A stretch of 64,000 bases of DNA from an uncultured Prevotellaceae bacterium (lineage in GTDB: Bacteria > Bacteroidota > Bacteroidia > Bacteroidales > Bacteroidaceae): NCBI GenBank assembly GCA_900318995.1, contig ONMR01000005.1:1-64000 (forward strand). The letters run 5' to 3'. Below, piece after piece: positions 8,215-16,767 of the stretch (positions within the stretch are counted from its first letter, which is position 1; every line of letters begins with the position of its first letter). The translations under genes were made by a program, and so were the position numbers. A model generated the notes under the pieces. That model was given only the letters and a program-made list of their open reading frames with translations, had not been told where the DNA came from and made no database searches.

Positions 8215-9327
8215 TTATTCATTTTTTGCGGTGATTTCACGCGCTTCCCTGACACTGATTTTCCGCCCGTTGTAGAACGCGACCACGAATGCGTCCTTGT
8301 ATTTTTTCTGGACCTCCTTCTTCGTTTCAAGCACAGCTTCATAGTCGGTAGTATCACCGCAGGTATACTTGCAGACCCCTCCTTCGGAATAGTAGCTTAT
8401 GCTGGGATATGCCTTAAGTTTCCTGTCATTGCTTTTAAGCGGACTCTTGAGGCTCATGAACTGGACCTTATATACCGGGAGTTCCTTTGATTCGCTCTTG
8501 TTGCCTATTGCCTGGGCAGTCGGGACCGCCTTCTCGAGTTGTTTGTTGTGATAATCCAGATATTCCCGAAATGATTTGTAGAGGCTCTGGCTCATCTCAT
8601 CAATGCCTTTTTGCGATACCAGATATTTGCATTCAGTATCGTTAGATATGAATCCGAGTTCGACCAGTATGCTGGGCATAGTGCTCTTCCAGAGAACCAG
8701 ATAACCTGCCTGATGGACACCCCTGTCAGGCCTTTTGGCCGAACTGACCATCTGCTTCTGGGCAAATGTGGCCATCTTGAGACTTTCTTTCTGATACTCG
8801 TTCTGCATAAATTCAAAGATGATCATACTCTCCGGGCTGTTGGGGTCATATCCTTCGTAATGAGTCTGATAGTCATTTTCCAGGAGGATGGCCTTGTTCT
8901 CTTCAAGTGCGGCGTTTAGGTTTGCGCTGGTCCTGTTTTCCTCAACACCAAGCAGATATGTCTCTGCTCCATTGGCCGACTTGCTCTTGGCCGAATTGGT
9001 ATGGATGGATATGAACATGTCGGCGCCTGCCTTATTGGCTATATCGGCTCTTTTATACAGCTCTACGAACACATCGGTCTTGCGGGTATAGATTACCTTG
9101 ACATCCTTACAGTTGTCTTCAATAAGCTTGCCCATCTTGAGAGCAATGTTCAGGTTGATCGTCTTTTCCTGATTCTTGCCGTTTACGGCACCCGGGTCCT
9201 TGCCTCCATGACCGGGATCTATTACCAGTATGAACTTGCCGTCCGGGTCAACGGCAGCTGCAGGCGCTGCTGTAACGAGGCAGAGCGCCGCAATCATTAT
9301 CCTGCATATGAATCGGTCTCTGTTCAT
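8215..9327 (-). CDS. N-acetylmuramoyl-L-alanine amidase (Amidase_3) with SPOR-like tail
   Basis: A 370-residue exported zinc amidase that cleaves the bond between MurNAc and the stem peptide during cell separation. A signal peptide (about residues 1-25) is followed by the catalytic domain with VIDPGHGGKDPG (H40), EKTINL (E54), FISIHTNS (H109) and ILVELGFISN (catalytic E223). After about residue 285 a short C-terminal domain running from VYKVQF to VVAFYNGRKIS resembles a SPOR peptidoglycan-binding repeat; this part of the call is weaker. Its start overlaps the stop of the propeller gene by 4 bases (ATGA), so it is translationally coupled to that envelope operon. Confidence 0.9.
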   Translation of the reverse strand: MNRDRFICRIMIAALCLVTAAPAAAVDPDGKFILVIDPGHGGKDPGAVNGKNQEKTINLNIALKMGKLIEDNCKDVKVIYTRKTDVFVELYKRADIANKAGADMFISIHTNSAKSKSANGAETYLLGVEENRTSANLNAALEENKAILLENDYQTHYEGYDPNSPESMIIFEFMQNEYQKESLKMATFAQKQMVSSAKRPDRGVHQAGYLVLWKSTMPSILVELGFISNDTECKYLVSQKGIDEMSQSLYKSFREYLDYHNKQLEKAVPTAQAIGNKSESKELPVYKVQFMSLKSPLKSNDRKLKAYPSISYYSEGGVCKYTCGDTTDYEAVLETKKEVQKKYKDAFVVAFYNGRKISVREAREITAKNE

Positions 9328-10808
9328 TCTTCCCTTTTTTGTGAGTATGGTACGGGTGATGCCTCCGTACTCCTTATGAATGATGCCAGTACTCTGGCTG
9401 AGACCCTTACCGGTTCTTTCATGAACTCGGGTATATTGAACGAGTACATGAATTCACGGTTGAATGACGGGTCTTTCTGCGGTATGGCGAACGGCTTGGA
9501 GAACCTGTCGTTCTCATCGCGGTGAGTCAGGTACAGACGGGTGTATGCACCGTCTTCACGTCGGGTGCTGAATATGACCCATTTGCCGTCCGATGACCAG
9601 GAATGGTAACTCTCCACCTCCGGGCTGTTAAGGCCTTCGGGTTTCCATATTGAACCGTCTTCAAGGTTCAGGACCCAAAGGTCGGATTCCCTGTGCCAGA
9701 TGTGGAATACTCCGTACGGGGCCATGGAGAACATAAGCAGTTTGCCGTCGGGCGATACTCTTGGAAGCGTGGCGCTCCGTTCACTTTCTGAAGGTTCAAA
9801 TAACAGGACCGGTTTGCCCCATGTGCGCGTGTCGGGATCAAACGGTTTGCAATAAAGATCATATCTGATCTCCCGGCTGTCAAGGAAAATCTGCTCCTTG
9901 CGCTTGCTGTCAAACGGGGCAATGTAGTGCGCTGATACATAATAGAGCATCCGGCCATCAGGCGACCATGCGGGGAAACACTCAAATTCAGCGGAGTCAT
10001 TTTCTATCACACTTACCGAATTGTTCCTTATATCATAGAGGATAAGGTCACTCTCCTCATCGGCCACCTCCATCCTGTTGGGGTCGATGGAGTGTATAGA
10101 CTGATGGGTCTTGTTGGTGGAGTAGGCGATATAATCATGCGTGGGATGCCAAGCCGGATAAACACCTGCTGAAATGGTGGAATCTGTCTTGAGGTTTATC
10201 TTGCGCAACTGACCGTCGACCGACATTATGGTACCGCCCATATACTGACGGGCATGAAACTGCATGTTGTCCGTGCCGTAGTTCCTGTAGTGATGGCAAT
10301 TGATACACTGACCTTTATCGGTAACCTGAACCATTTCATTGGAGTAGATTACCTTTTCGGAGAAAGATGTCAGGTCACGTTCATTTATGCTCAGCCTCTC
10401 GTAACATTCCACAGAGGGCATGATGATGCGGTATGATATGAAGGGATCTATCTCGTCGCTTACATTAATGCTGAATGGCGAATAGGCGCTCCACTGACCT
10501 TTATTGCGGGTGTATACGCTGACTGTTATCTGTGGGGACCGTGTCAGAGCCTGCCATTTGGATCTTGGTATACATACCTTCTTTCCCTTTATTGAGACCT
10601 TTCCGGATTCCGATTCAAGTACGGTCAGGTACCTGTCGGCCTCCTGATCTATCAGGAAGTTCATGGGAGCTATGTTGCACGGAACGGTAATATTGGTGTA
10701 ATCCGGGAAGACGGTCGGGACCTTGTCTACTTTCGTGAAGGCCGACGGGGCCTTGGAAGAACAGGCCGTGAGTATCAGTATAAGTGCGGATATGGCTATT
10801 TTTCTCAT
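9324..10808 (-). CDS. PD40 beta-propeller lipoprotein with CxxCH motif
   Basis: A 494-residue predicted lipoprotein (lipobox ILTAC, Cys16). Four PD40/TolB-type blades can be read: YPAWHPTHDYIAYSTN, FPAWSPDGRMLYYVSA, LPRVSPDGKLLMFSMA and YHSWSSDGKWVIFSTR. Before the propeller, QCINCHHY gives a CxxCH pair (C168, C171, H172), the covalent heme c attachment motif, followed by further His residues. Family resemblance is to TolB-like propellers of unknown role in Bacteroidales. It lies between a multi-membrane protein (3-base gap) and a cell-wall amidase (4-base overlap), suggesting an envelope function. Whether heme is bound is unknown; no c-type cytochrome maturation genes are in the window. Confidence 0.75.
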   Translation of the reverse strand: MRKIAISALILILTACSSKAPSAFTKVDKVPTVFPDYTNITVPCNIAPMNFLIDQEADRYLTVLESESGKVSIKGKKVCIPRSKWQALTRSPQITVSVYTRNKGQWSAYSPFSINVSDEIDPFISYRIIMPSVECYERLSINERDLTSFSEKVIYSNEMVQVTDKGQCINCHHYRNYGTDNMQFHARQYMGGTIMSVDGQLRKINLKTDSTISAGVYPAWHPTHDYIAYSTNKTHQSIHSIDPNRMEVADEESDLILYDIRNNSVSVIENDSAEFECFPAWSPDGRMLYYVSAHYIAPFDSKRKEQIFLDSREIRYDLYCKPFDPDTRTWGKPVLLFEPSESERSATLPRVSPDGKLLMFSMAPYGVFHIWHRESDLWVLNLEDGSIWKPEGLNSPEVESYHSWSSDGKWVIFSTRREDGAYTRLYLTHRDENDRFSKPFAIPQKDPSFNREFMYSFNIPEFMKEPVRVSARVLASFIRSTEASPVPYSQKREE

Positions 10809-10811
10809 ATG

Positions 10812-12758
10812 TCAGTAGGTCTGAAGGTCCCTGATAAAGTAATAATAGTAGAAGAATGTCTTTCCGAACTGTCTTGAGTAAGGATAGGCGGATTCCCTGA
10901 TGGTTCGTACGGGATGGCTCTCTACATATTTCCGGAATCTGTCGTAAGAATCACTGATCTCTTTTGAGTATGAGAGTTCAACTCCGTGGCGTTCAAGACT
11001 GTTGTAAAGAATTGCGGCTTCCTGTATGCTTCGTGGCAGGGTCTTTACCTGATTTGAATTGAGGTAATAGTATAAGCGCTCCCAGAAGCCATCGATGCTC
11101 TGGATGCGCATGGCCCAGAACAGGGCAACCATGTCAAACTGGGGCGTGGCTCCGGCAGGCCTGGGACGAGTGAAGTGTCTTATCAGCTGTGACTCGGATT
11201 TGGCCATGTCATTGGTCATGTTGTCTTCAAAACACATCAGTGGCAGGATACGGTCATAAGGTGCAATCTTTGAGATATCATGTGTGCCGTCCAGCAGGGT
11301 GCGGCATTGTCTGGACCATTTCCTGTAAAAAATGGTCTTGTCCAATCTGTTCAGGTACTTTATGGCGAGGTTACGCTCACCGGTCAGGATAGAAAGCATG
11401 GACATATACCTGAGCGTTCCTGCGTTCCAGCCATGTTCTACGGCATCTTCAAAACACCAGCGGTAGCACAGGTTGGTAAGACCGTAATGGAAATAGAGCT
11501 GTTTGCCGGATTGAAGGGCCATAGGTATCTGTGTGCGTGACTTCTGCAGACGGCTGCCGTCTTTCATGCTGAAGGCTTCGTCCAGAGCCTTGTCTGTTTT
11601 AACAAGTGCCAGGTCACGGTACAGGACCATGGTACGGGTCGGCTCAAAGAAATGCTTGTCATATTTGTCCAGAATGGCCTCTATGGCATCCTTGTCAGTT
11701 GCCTCAGACAATTTTGCGGTGCGGGATGCGTATGCCTTGGCATCGGACCTGGCATGTGATTTTTCGGTCTTGCGGTATATCGCGGTGACCTGCTCCCAAT
11801 CCATCCTGTCAATAGCATCATACATGGCAAGCTCGGTCCTGAAATTCTCATTCCTGAACCAGAATAACCAGACTGCAGCTACTGATATAATAAAGAATAC
11901 CGCCCGAAAGACAGGGCTTGTATCTTTGTCTTTAAACCGGTGGGGTAATGCCGAAATGACCAGAATGGAGATCAAGGCAAGCTGGTAAGGTGCTGTTACG
12001 GCTCTTGTCCATGACTCCTCCGAAACGGACGGAAGCCCCATGCGCCAGCTGTCGGTCATGCGGTAAGAGGTCCATAGGCCGTATGTCAACAGAGGAACCA
12101 GGACGATGAGGGCAATAGTCGTGGCGGCGGTGATAAGGCGGCGTTGTGCGGGTATCTCACGGTTGCAGAATATCAGGATGGCTGCAGAAAGGGAACCTGT
12201 GAAGGCGAATGTCCCGAGAAGAGGGAAGCCTATGGCAGTCCATAATGCTATCAGGAGTAACTTGCCTGAAAATGAACTGATCCGATTGACTGCCAAGGGA
12301 GGTATGACTGCGGACAGGCAACCCAATGCCGTGGCAAAGAAATAATCCTGAGCCCTCATGATGAACACTCCGTATCCGAGAGACATATTCCCGATGATGA
12401 GCAACACCGGAGGCAATACGGCCAAAGACATGGACCAGCCCGACAGGTTGAATGCCCTGACGGTTAACTGGTAGATTACGAGCAACAGGATCACCCAGAA
12501 TAGTGAGCCCAGCCAAGGCAGGTGAAGGAACTGTGTAAGAAAAGAACCCGTCAGTCCGAGAAAACCTCCCGGAACCTTAAAGGATTCCATGACGAACTGA
12601 ATGTCGAACAGAAACAGAGACCGGTCCTCAATGACTTTGAGATAATAGTGTTCGGAAAAAGCCAGGACAGACCAGAGTATGGCGGAAAGGATATATGGGA
12701 GCAACCTGAACAGGTTGTCGGACTGAAATACTCTCCTTTTTATATTGACAGTTGTCAT
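10812..12758 (-). CDS. Large multi-membrane protein, DUF6057-like
   Basis: A 648-residue protein with about ten hydrophobic segments in the first 330 residues, for example LPYILSAILWSVLAFSE and SLAVLPPVLLIIGNMSLGYG. A long soluble C-terminal half of helical character follows, possibly TPR-like. It resembles a Bacteroidales family I associate with DUF6057, whose function is not established. The open frame starts at 12872, but the ATG at 12756-12758 (MTTVNIKRR) fits the membrane topology better and lies 43 bases after a TATCTTTG promoter box. It is the first gene of a three-gene operon with the PD40 lipoprotein and the amidase. Confidence 0.65.
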   Translation of the reverse strand: MTTVNIKRRVFQSDNLFRLLPYILSAILWSVLAFSEHYYLKVIEDRSLFLFDIQFVMESFKVPGGFLGLTGSFLTQFLHLPWLGSLFWVILLLVIYQLTVRAFNLSGWSMSLAVLPPVLLIIGNMSLGYGVFIMRAQDYFFATALGCLSAVIPPLAVNRISSFSGKLLLIALWTAIGFPLLGTFAFTGSLSAAILIFCNREIPAQRRLITAATTIALIVLVPLLTYGLWTSYRMTDSWRMGLPSVSEESWTRAVTAPYQLALISILVISALPHRFKDKDTSPVFRAVFFIISVAAVWLFWFRNENFRTELAMYDAIDRMDWEQVTAIYRKTEKSHARSDAKAYASRTAKLSEATDKDAIEAILDKYDKHFFEPTRTMVLYRDLALVKTDKALDEAFSMKDGSRLQKSRTQIPMALQSGKQLYFHYGLTNLCYRWCFEDAVEHGWNAGTLRYMSMLSILTGERNLAIKYLNRLDKTIFYRKWSRQCRTLLDGTHDISKIAPYDRILPLMCFEDNMTNDMAKSESQLIRHFTRPRPAGATPQFDMVALFWAMRIQSIDGFWERLYYYLNSNQVKTLPRSIQEAAILYNSLERHGVELSYSKEISDSYDRFRKYVESHPVRTIRESAYPYSRQFGKTFFYYYYFIRDLQTY

Positions 12759-12800
12759 ATAATCAAAGTATAGCGCGCGTGCGTGCGTGTTAAATCGCCC

Positions 12801-12808
12801 CAAAGATA
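12801..12808 (-). promoter_or_regulatory. -7 box for the DUF6057-like/PD40/amidase operon
   Basis: The minus strand reads TATCTTTG, a full match to TAnnTTTG, 43 bases before the start at 12758. No well-placed -33 TTG was found. The region is the divergent promoter space shared with the beta-galactosidase gene. Confidence 0.4.
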
Positions 12809-12825
12809 GCATTTTTTCGGCCTTT

Positions 12826-12859
12826 TTTGTTAAAGCCAGCCCAAAAACAGCTAAATTCG
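12826..12859 (+). promoter_or_regulatory. Possible promoter of the GH2 beta-galactosidase
   Basis: TTTG at 12826-12829 and TAAATTCG at 12852-12859 (7 of 8 matches to TAnnTTTG) are spaced by 22 bases and lie 30 bases before the ATG at 12890. The match is weaker than at other promoters in this window. Confidence 0.3.
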
Positions 12860-12889
12860 CGAAAGACAACATTATTATCCAATCAAAAT

Positions 12890-15800
12890 ATGAAAAAGAA
12901 AGTCATTATTGCCGCTTTGCAGTTTGTCATGCTGCCTTTGATTGCTCAACAGCCCATGTGGATTGACCCTAAAGTCAACAGTGACAACCGTATGCCCCGT
13001 GCGGCGGATTATTTCAGCTATGAGAGCCTTGATAAGGCTGATAACGGGAAGGAGGCTTCATCACGTTTTATGTCACTTGAAGGCAATTGGCGTTTTAATT
13101 TTGTGAGAAACGCTTATGACAAGCCTGCGGATTTCTTCAAAGTTGGCTATGATGACAAGAACTGGGTTGATTTTCCCGTGCCCGGTCTTTTTGAGATGGA
13201 AGGATACGGTGACAGGATCTATACCAATGTGACCTATCCGTGGAACAATGAGCATCCGATAAACCCTCCTTATGTAGGTGAACGCGAGAATTATGTGGGT
13301 TCGTACCGCCGGGAGTTCAGGATTCCCGCAGAATGGAAAGGACAGCGTGTCTATATGCATGTAGGTTCGGCTACCTCCAACCTTACCCTGTGGGTGAACG
13401 GAAAGTATGTGGGTTACAGCGAAGACAGCAAAATGGCCGCCGAGTTTGATATAACGGATTTTGTCCAGTGCGGTAACTCCAACCTGTTTGCCATGCAGAT
13501 AATGCGTTGGTGTGACGGAAGCTATATCGAGGATCAGGATTTCTGGCGCTTTACCGGTATAGCCCGTCAGGTCTACCTGTATACCCGTCCTGAATCCCAG
13601 GTCAGTGATTTCAGCGTTACGACAGATCTTGACGCCAAATATCAGAATGCCACACTTCACTTTGAGGCATCACTTAAGAATGCGGACGGCAGGAAACTCT
13701 CACTCAGTCTGAAGGATGCATCGGGACGTGAGGTGGCAAAGCGTGAAATGACATTGGCCGGGAATACCATGAATACTGATTTCCTGGTTAAGAATCCTTA
13801 CAAATGGACGGCCGAGACCCCTTATCTCTATACTCTTTACATTACCCTTTCCGGGCAGGACGGAAAAGTTATTGAGGTAATACCGCAGAAAGTGGGCTTC
13901 CGTGAGGTTGAGATACGTGACCGCCAGCTGCTTGTGAATGGCCAGCCGATACTGGTGAAAGGTGCCGACAGGCATGAGATGAGTGCCAAGGGAGGATACA
14001 TAATGACTCTTGACGAGATGGTTCAGGATATCCGCATCATGAAGGAGATGAATATCAACGCCATCCGTACCAGCCATTATCCCGATGACCCGCGCTGGTA
14101 TGATTTGTGTGACGAATATGGCATATTCCTGGTGGCCGAGGCCAATGTCGAGGGCCACGGAATGATGTACGGTTCTTCTCCGCTGGCACGAAATGCAGAC
14201 TATGAACTGGCTCACCTGGAGCGCAACCAGGCTAATGTAATCACATTCAGGAACCATCCTTCAATCATAGTATGGTCAATGGGTAATGAGGATGGCGACG
14301 GCCAGAACTTCGTGACCTGTTACAAATGGATAAAGGATTATGACAAGACCCGTCCCGTACAGTATGAAGGCGCTACCGGATCGCCCGATCATTGCGACAT
14401 TCACTGCCCGATGTATGCAGACTACGGCGCAATGCAGCGTCATGAGCGCGGCAATGATCCGCGTCCGATGATTGAGTGCGAGTATGCCCATGCTATGGGT
14501 AATTCTGAGGGAGGTTTCAAGGAATACTGGGATATCATACGCGCCAACCGTTCAGTACAGGGCGGTTTTATCTGGGACTTTGTAGATCAGGCAGTGTATG
14601 GCAAGAATGCTGAAGGCAAGACCATTTTCCAGTACGGAGGCGATGAAGGCCGTTATCCCACATCGGACCAGAATTTCAACTGTAACGGACTGATAGCCCC
14701 GGACCGTCGATGGAATCCGCATGCCTATGAGGTTCAGTATTTCTATCAGAACATATGGGTTACTCCCGTAGACATGAACAAGGGTATACTTGAGGTTTAC
14801 AATGAGAACTTCTACAAGGATCTTGCTGATTACAGTATGGAGACCTTTGTCCTGGTCAACGGTGAGGAGGTTCAGGGCTCCCGCCAGGAGACCAGACTGC
14901 CCAGGATTGACGCTCAGAAAAGAGTGAAGGTAACTGCTTCCGGATTGGCTAAAGCCCTGAAGAATACGCCACAGACAGGTGCCGAGATTATGGTAGGAGT
15001 TGAGTTCAGACTCAAGGAGGACGCCCAACTGCTCAAGAAGGGTTTCGTGGTGGCTCATCAGGAGTTCCAGTTCAGGGAGTATGATTTCCCGGTGGTTGCC
15101 CCTGAGACTCTTGCAGACGTGAAAACAGCCGGCGAAGATGTTAAGATGGATGAAGCCGTAGCTTATGTTAAGCTGGAGGCTGCCGGTGTCGTATATACAT
15201 TTGGCAAGAACAGCGGCTGGATAGATTATATTGATGTTGACGGCAAACAGATAACCCAGAACGGCAGTCAACTCAAGAGTGATTTCTGGCGTGCTCCCAC
15301 GGATAATGATTATGGAGCAAGCCTGCAGCGCCGTATGCAACAGTGGCGCTCACCACAGTTGCGTCGGACGGCATTCAGGTGCCGGATAGAGGATGGGCTG
15401 GGTAAGGTCAGCGTCAAATATGAGATAACAGATCTCAATGCTGACCTGGAACTGGAGTATGTTCTTACCCGCACAGGTGAGATGCATGTCAGCCAGAAAC
15501 TGATAACCCGTCCGGCTCCCGCTCCCGCTCCTCAGGAGAATACAGCCCAAAGACAGGGCCAGAGAGGCGGTCAGCGCGGTCAGGGCAACGGTATGCCAGA
15601 TCTGTTCAAGTTCGGTATGACTATGCAGATGTCCAAGGAATATGACAGGGTAGAATACTATGGCCGAGGTCCCGTTGAGAACTACTCAGACCGTAACACC
15701 TCACAGTTCCTCGGGGTATACAGGAGTTCGGTCGCCGACCAGTATTTCCCATATATCCGTCCTCAGGAGAACGGTAACAAGACCGATGTCCGCTGGTGGA

Positions 15801-16078
15801 AGGTGTTGAATTCTGACGGAAAGGGCCTGATGTTCTACAGCGATGCTCCGTTAAGCATGTCTTCGCTCAACTATACGACCGATGACCTGGATGAGGGTAT
15901 GAACAAGCACAACGTCCATGCCGGCGATCTGGATCCCCGTCCGTTTACCGTGGTACATATAGATAAGGCTCAGTATGGCCTGGCTTGTGTCAACAGTTGG
16001 GGTGCCACTCCGCTGGAACAGTACAAGCTCCATTACGGAGACTACTCATATAACTTTGTCATCGCCCCGGTCAGATGA
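12890..16078 (+). CDS. Exported GH2 beta-galactosidase, LacZ-like
   Basis: A 1062-residue glycoside hydrolase family 2 enzyme predicted to remove terminal beta-galactose. A signal peptide (about residues 1-20, ending LIAQQ) is followed by the sugar-binding jelly roll with WVNGKYVGYSEDS, an immunoglobulin-like domain, and the TIM barrel. The barrel holds acid/base SMGNEDGDG (E467) and nucleophile MIECEYAHAMGNS (E531). A C-terminal Bgal-small-N domain includes FWRAPTDNDYG. The last domain is interrupted by a low-complexity Pro/Gln/Arg/Gly stretch at about nt 15505-15600. The frame runs upstream to 12827, but ATG 12890 starts a clear signal peptide. The following HD gene overlaps by 4 bases. Confidence 0.93.
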   Translation: MKKKVIIAALQFVMLPLIAQQPMWIDPKVNSDNRMPRAADYFSYESLDKADNGKEASSRFMSLEGNWRFNFVRNAYDKPADFFKVGYDDKNWVDFPVPGLFEMEGYGDRIYTNVTYPWNNEHPINPPYVGERENYVGSYRREFRIPAEWKGQRVYMHVGSATSNLTLWVNGKYVGYSEDSKMAAEFDITDFVQCGNSNLFAMQIMRWCDGSYIEDQDFWRFTGIARQVYLYTRPESQVSDFSVTTDLDAKYQNATLHFEASLKNADGRKLSLSLKDASGREVAKREMTLAGNTMNTDFLVKNPYKWTAETPYLYTLYITLSGQDGKVIEVIPQKVGFREVEIRDRQLLVNGQPILVKGADRHEMSAKGGYIMTLDEMVQDIRIMKEMNINAIRTSHYPDDPRWYDLCDEYGIFLVAEANVEGHGMMYGSSPLARNADYELAHLERNQANVITFRNHPSIIVWSMGNEDGDGQNFVTCYKWIKDYDKTRPVQYEGATGSPDHCDIHCPMYADYGAMQRHERGNDPRPMIECEYAHAMGNSEGGFKEYWDIIRANRSVQGGFIWDFVDQAVYGKNAEGKTIFQYGGDEGRYPTSDQNFNCNGLIAPDRRWNPHAYEVQYFYQNIWVTPVDMNKGILEVYNENFYKDLADYSMETFVLVNGEEVQGSRQETRLPRIDAQKRVKVTASGLAKALKNTPQTGAEIMVGVEFRLKEDAQLLKKGFVVAHQEFQFREYDFPVVAPETLADVKTAGEDVKMDEAVAYVKLEAAGVVYTFGKNSGWIDYIDVDGKQITQNGSQLKSDFWRAPTDNDYGASLQRRMQQWRSPQLRRTAFRCRIEDGLGKVSVKYEITDLNADLELEYVLTRTGEMHVSQKLITRPAPAPAPQENTAQRQGQRGGQRGQGNGMPDLFKFGMTMQMSKEYDRVEYYGRGPVENYSDRNTSQFLGVYRSSVADQYFPYIRPQENGNKTDVRWWKVLNSDGKGLMFYSDAPLSMSSLNYTTDDLDEGMNKHNVHAGDLDPRPFTVVHIDKAQYGLACVNSWGATPLEQYKLHYGDYSYNFVIAPVR

Positions 16079-16629
16079 GTTCCGGCGATGAATCATTATG
16101 GATGAGGGTTATCGGCAAGTATTATGCCGATAACCCTCCTCTCCGTAATTTGCTCCTGCTTCACAGCCGTTTGGTAGCCGACAAGGCTCTGGCTATCGTG
16201 GATGCCCATCCGGAACTTGGAGCTGACAGGGGGTTCACCGAAGAGGCATCGATGCTCCATGACATAGGAATTTTTCTTACAGATGCCGAGCCGATTCATT
16301 GTTACGGGAAGTACCATTATCTATGTCACGGTTATTTGGGGGCCGAACTGCTGCTCAAAGAGGGGCTGCCGCGTCATGCCCTGGTGGCTGAACGTCACAC
16401 CGGCACCGGTCTTACCCTGAAACAGATCCTGGAACGTAATCTTCCGGTGCCCCACAGGGAGATGGTACCTGTGTCTGTGGAGGAGAAAATAATCTGTTTT
16501 GCCGACAAGTTCTTCAGCAAGACTCATCCGGAAGAGGAGAAGACGGTTGAACAGGCTGAACAGAGTCTGGTCAAGTTCGGCCAGGAAGGTGTTCTGGTAT
16601 TCAGACATTGGTGTCAGGTTTTCCTTTGA
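16075..16629 (+). CDS. HD-domain phosphohydrolase
   Basis: A 184-residue protein with an HD metal-binding core: HSRLVADKA (first His), MLHDIGIF (the HD pair), CHGYLGAELL and AERHTGTG (further His ligands). Such proteins hydrolyse phosphate esters of nucleotides or similar molecules. Its ATG overlaps the beta-galactosidase stop (ATGA), so translation is coupled, though the functional link is not obvious. No signal peptide is present; it is cytoplasmic. The substrate is unknown. Confidence 0.85.
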   Translation: MSSGDESLWMRVIGKYYADNPPLRNLLLLHSRLVADKALAIVDAHPELGADRGFTEEASMLHDIGIFLTDAEPIHCYGKYHYLCHGYLGAELLLKEGLPRHALVAERHTGTGLTLKQILERNLPVPHREMVPVSVEEKIICFADKFFSKTHPEEEKTVEQAEQSLVKFGQEGVLVFRHWCQVFL

Positions 16630-16729
16630 ATGCCTGCCGGAGTTCCAATAATGGCCGGAACGCACGGTTTCTATATTAAAAATCTTGAAATCCGCCCCCG
16701 GATGTGCGTTATTTATGAGCATTTATAGA

Positions 16730-16737
16730 TACTTTTG
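16730..16737 (+). promoter_or_regulatory. -7 box upstream of lptD
   Basis: TACTTTTG matches TAnnTTTG exactly and lies 30 bases before the GTG start. No good -33 TTG was found at the normal distance. Confidence 0.45.
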
Positions 16738-16767
16738 CAGTTTGTTACAGAGTTAGCTCAGCAATAA

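Noticed and set aside
14552..15340. Antisense open frame of 262 codons over the beta-galactosidase
   Set aside because: It is opposite conserved GH2 domains, and its translation shows no family features.
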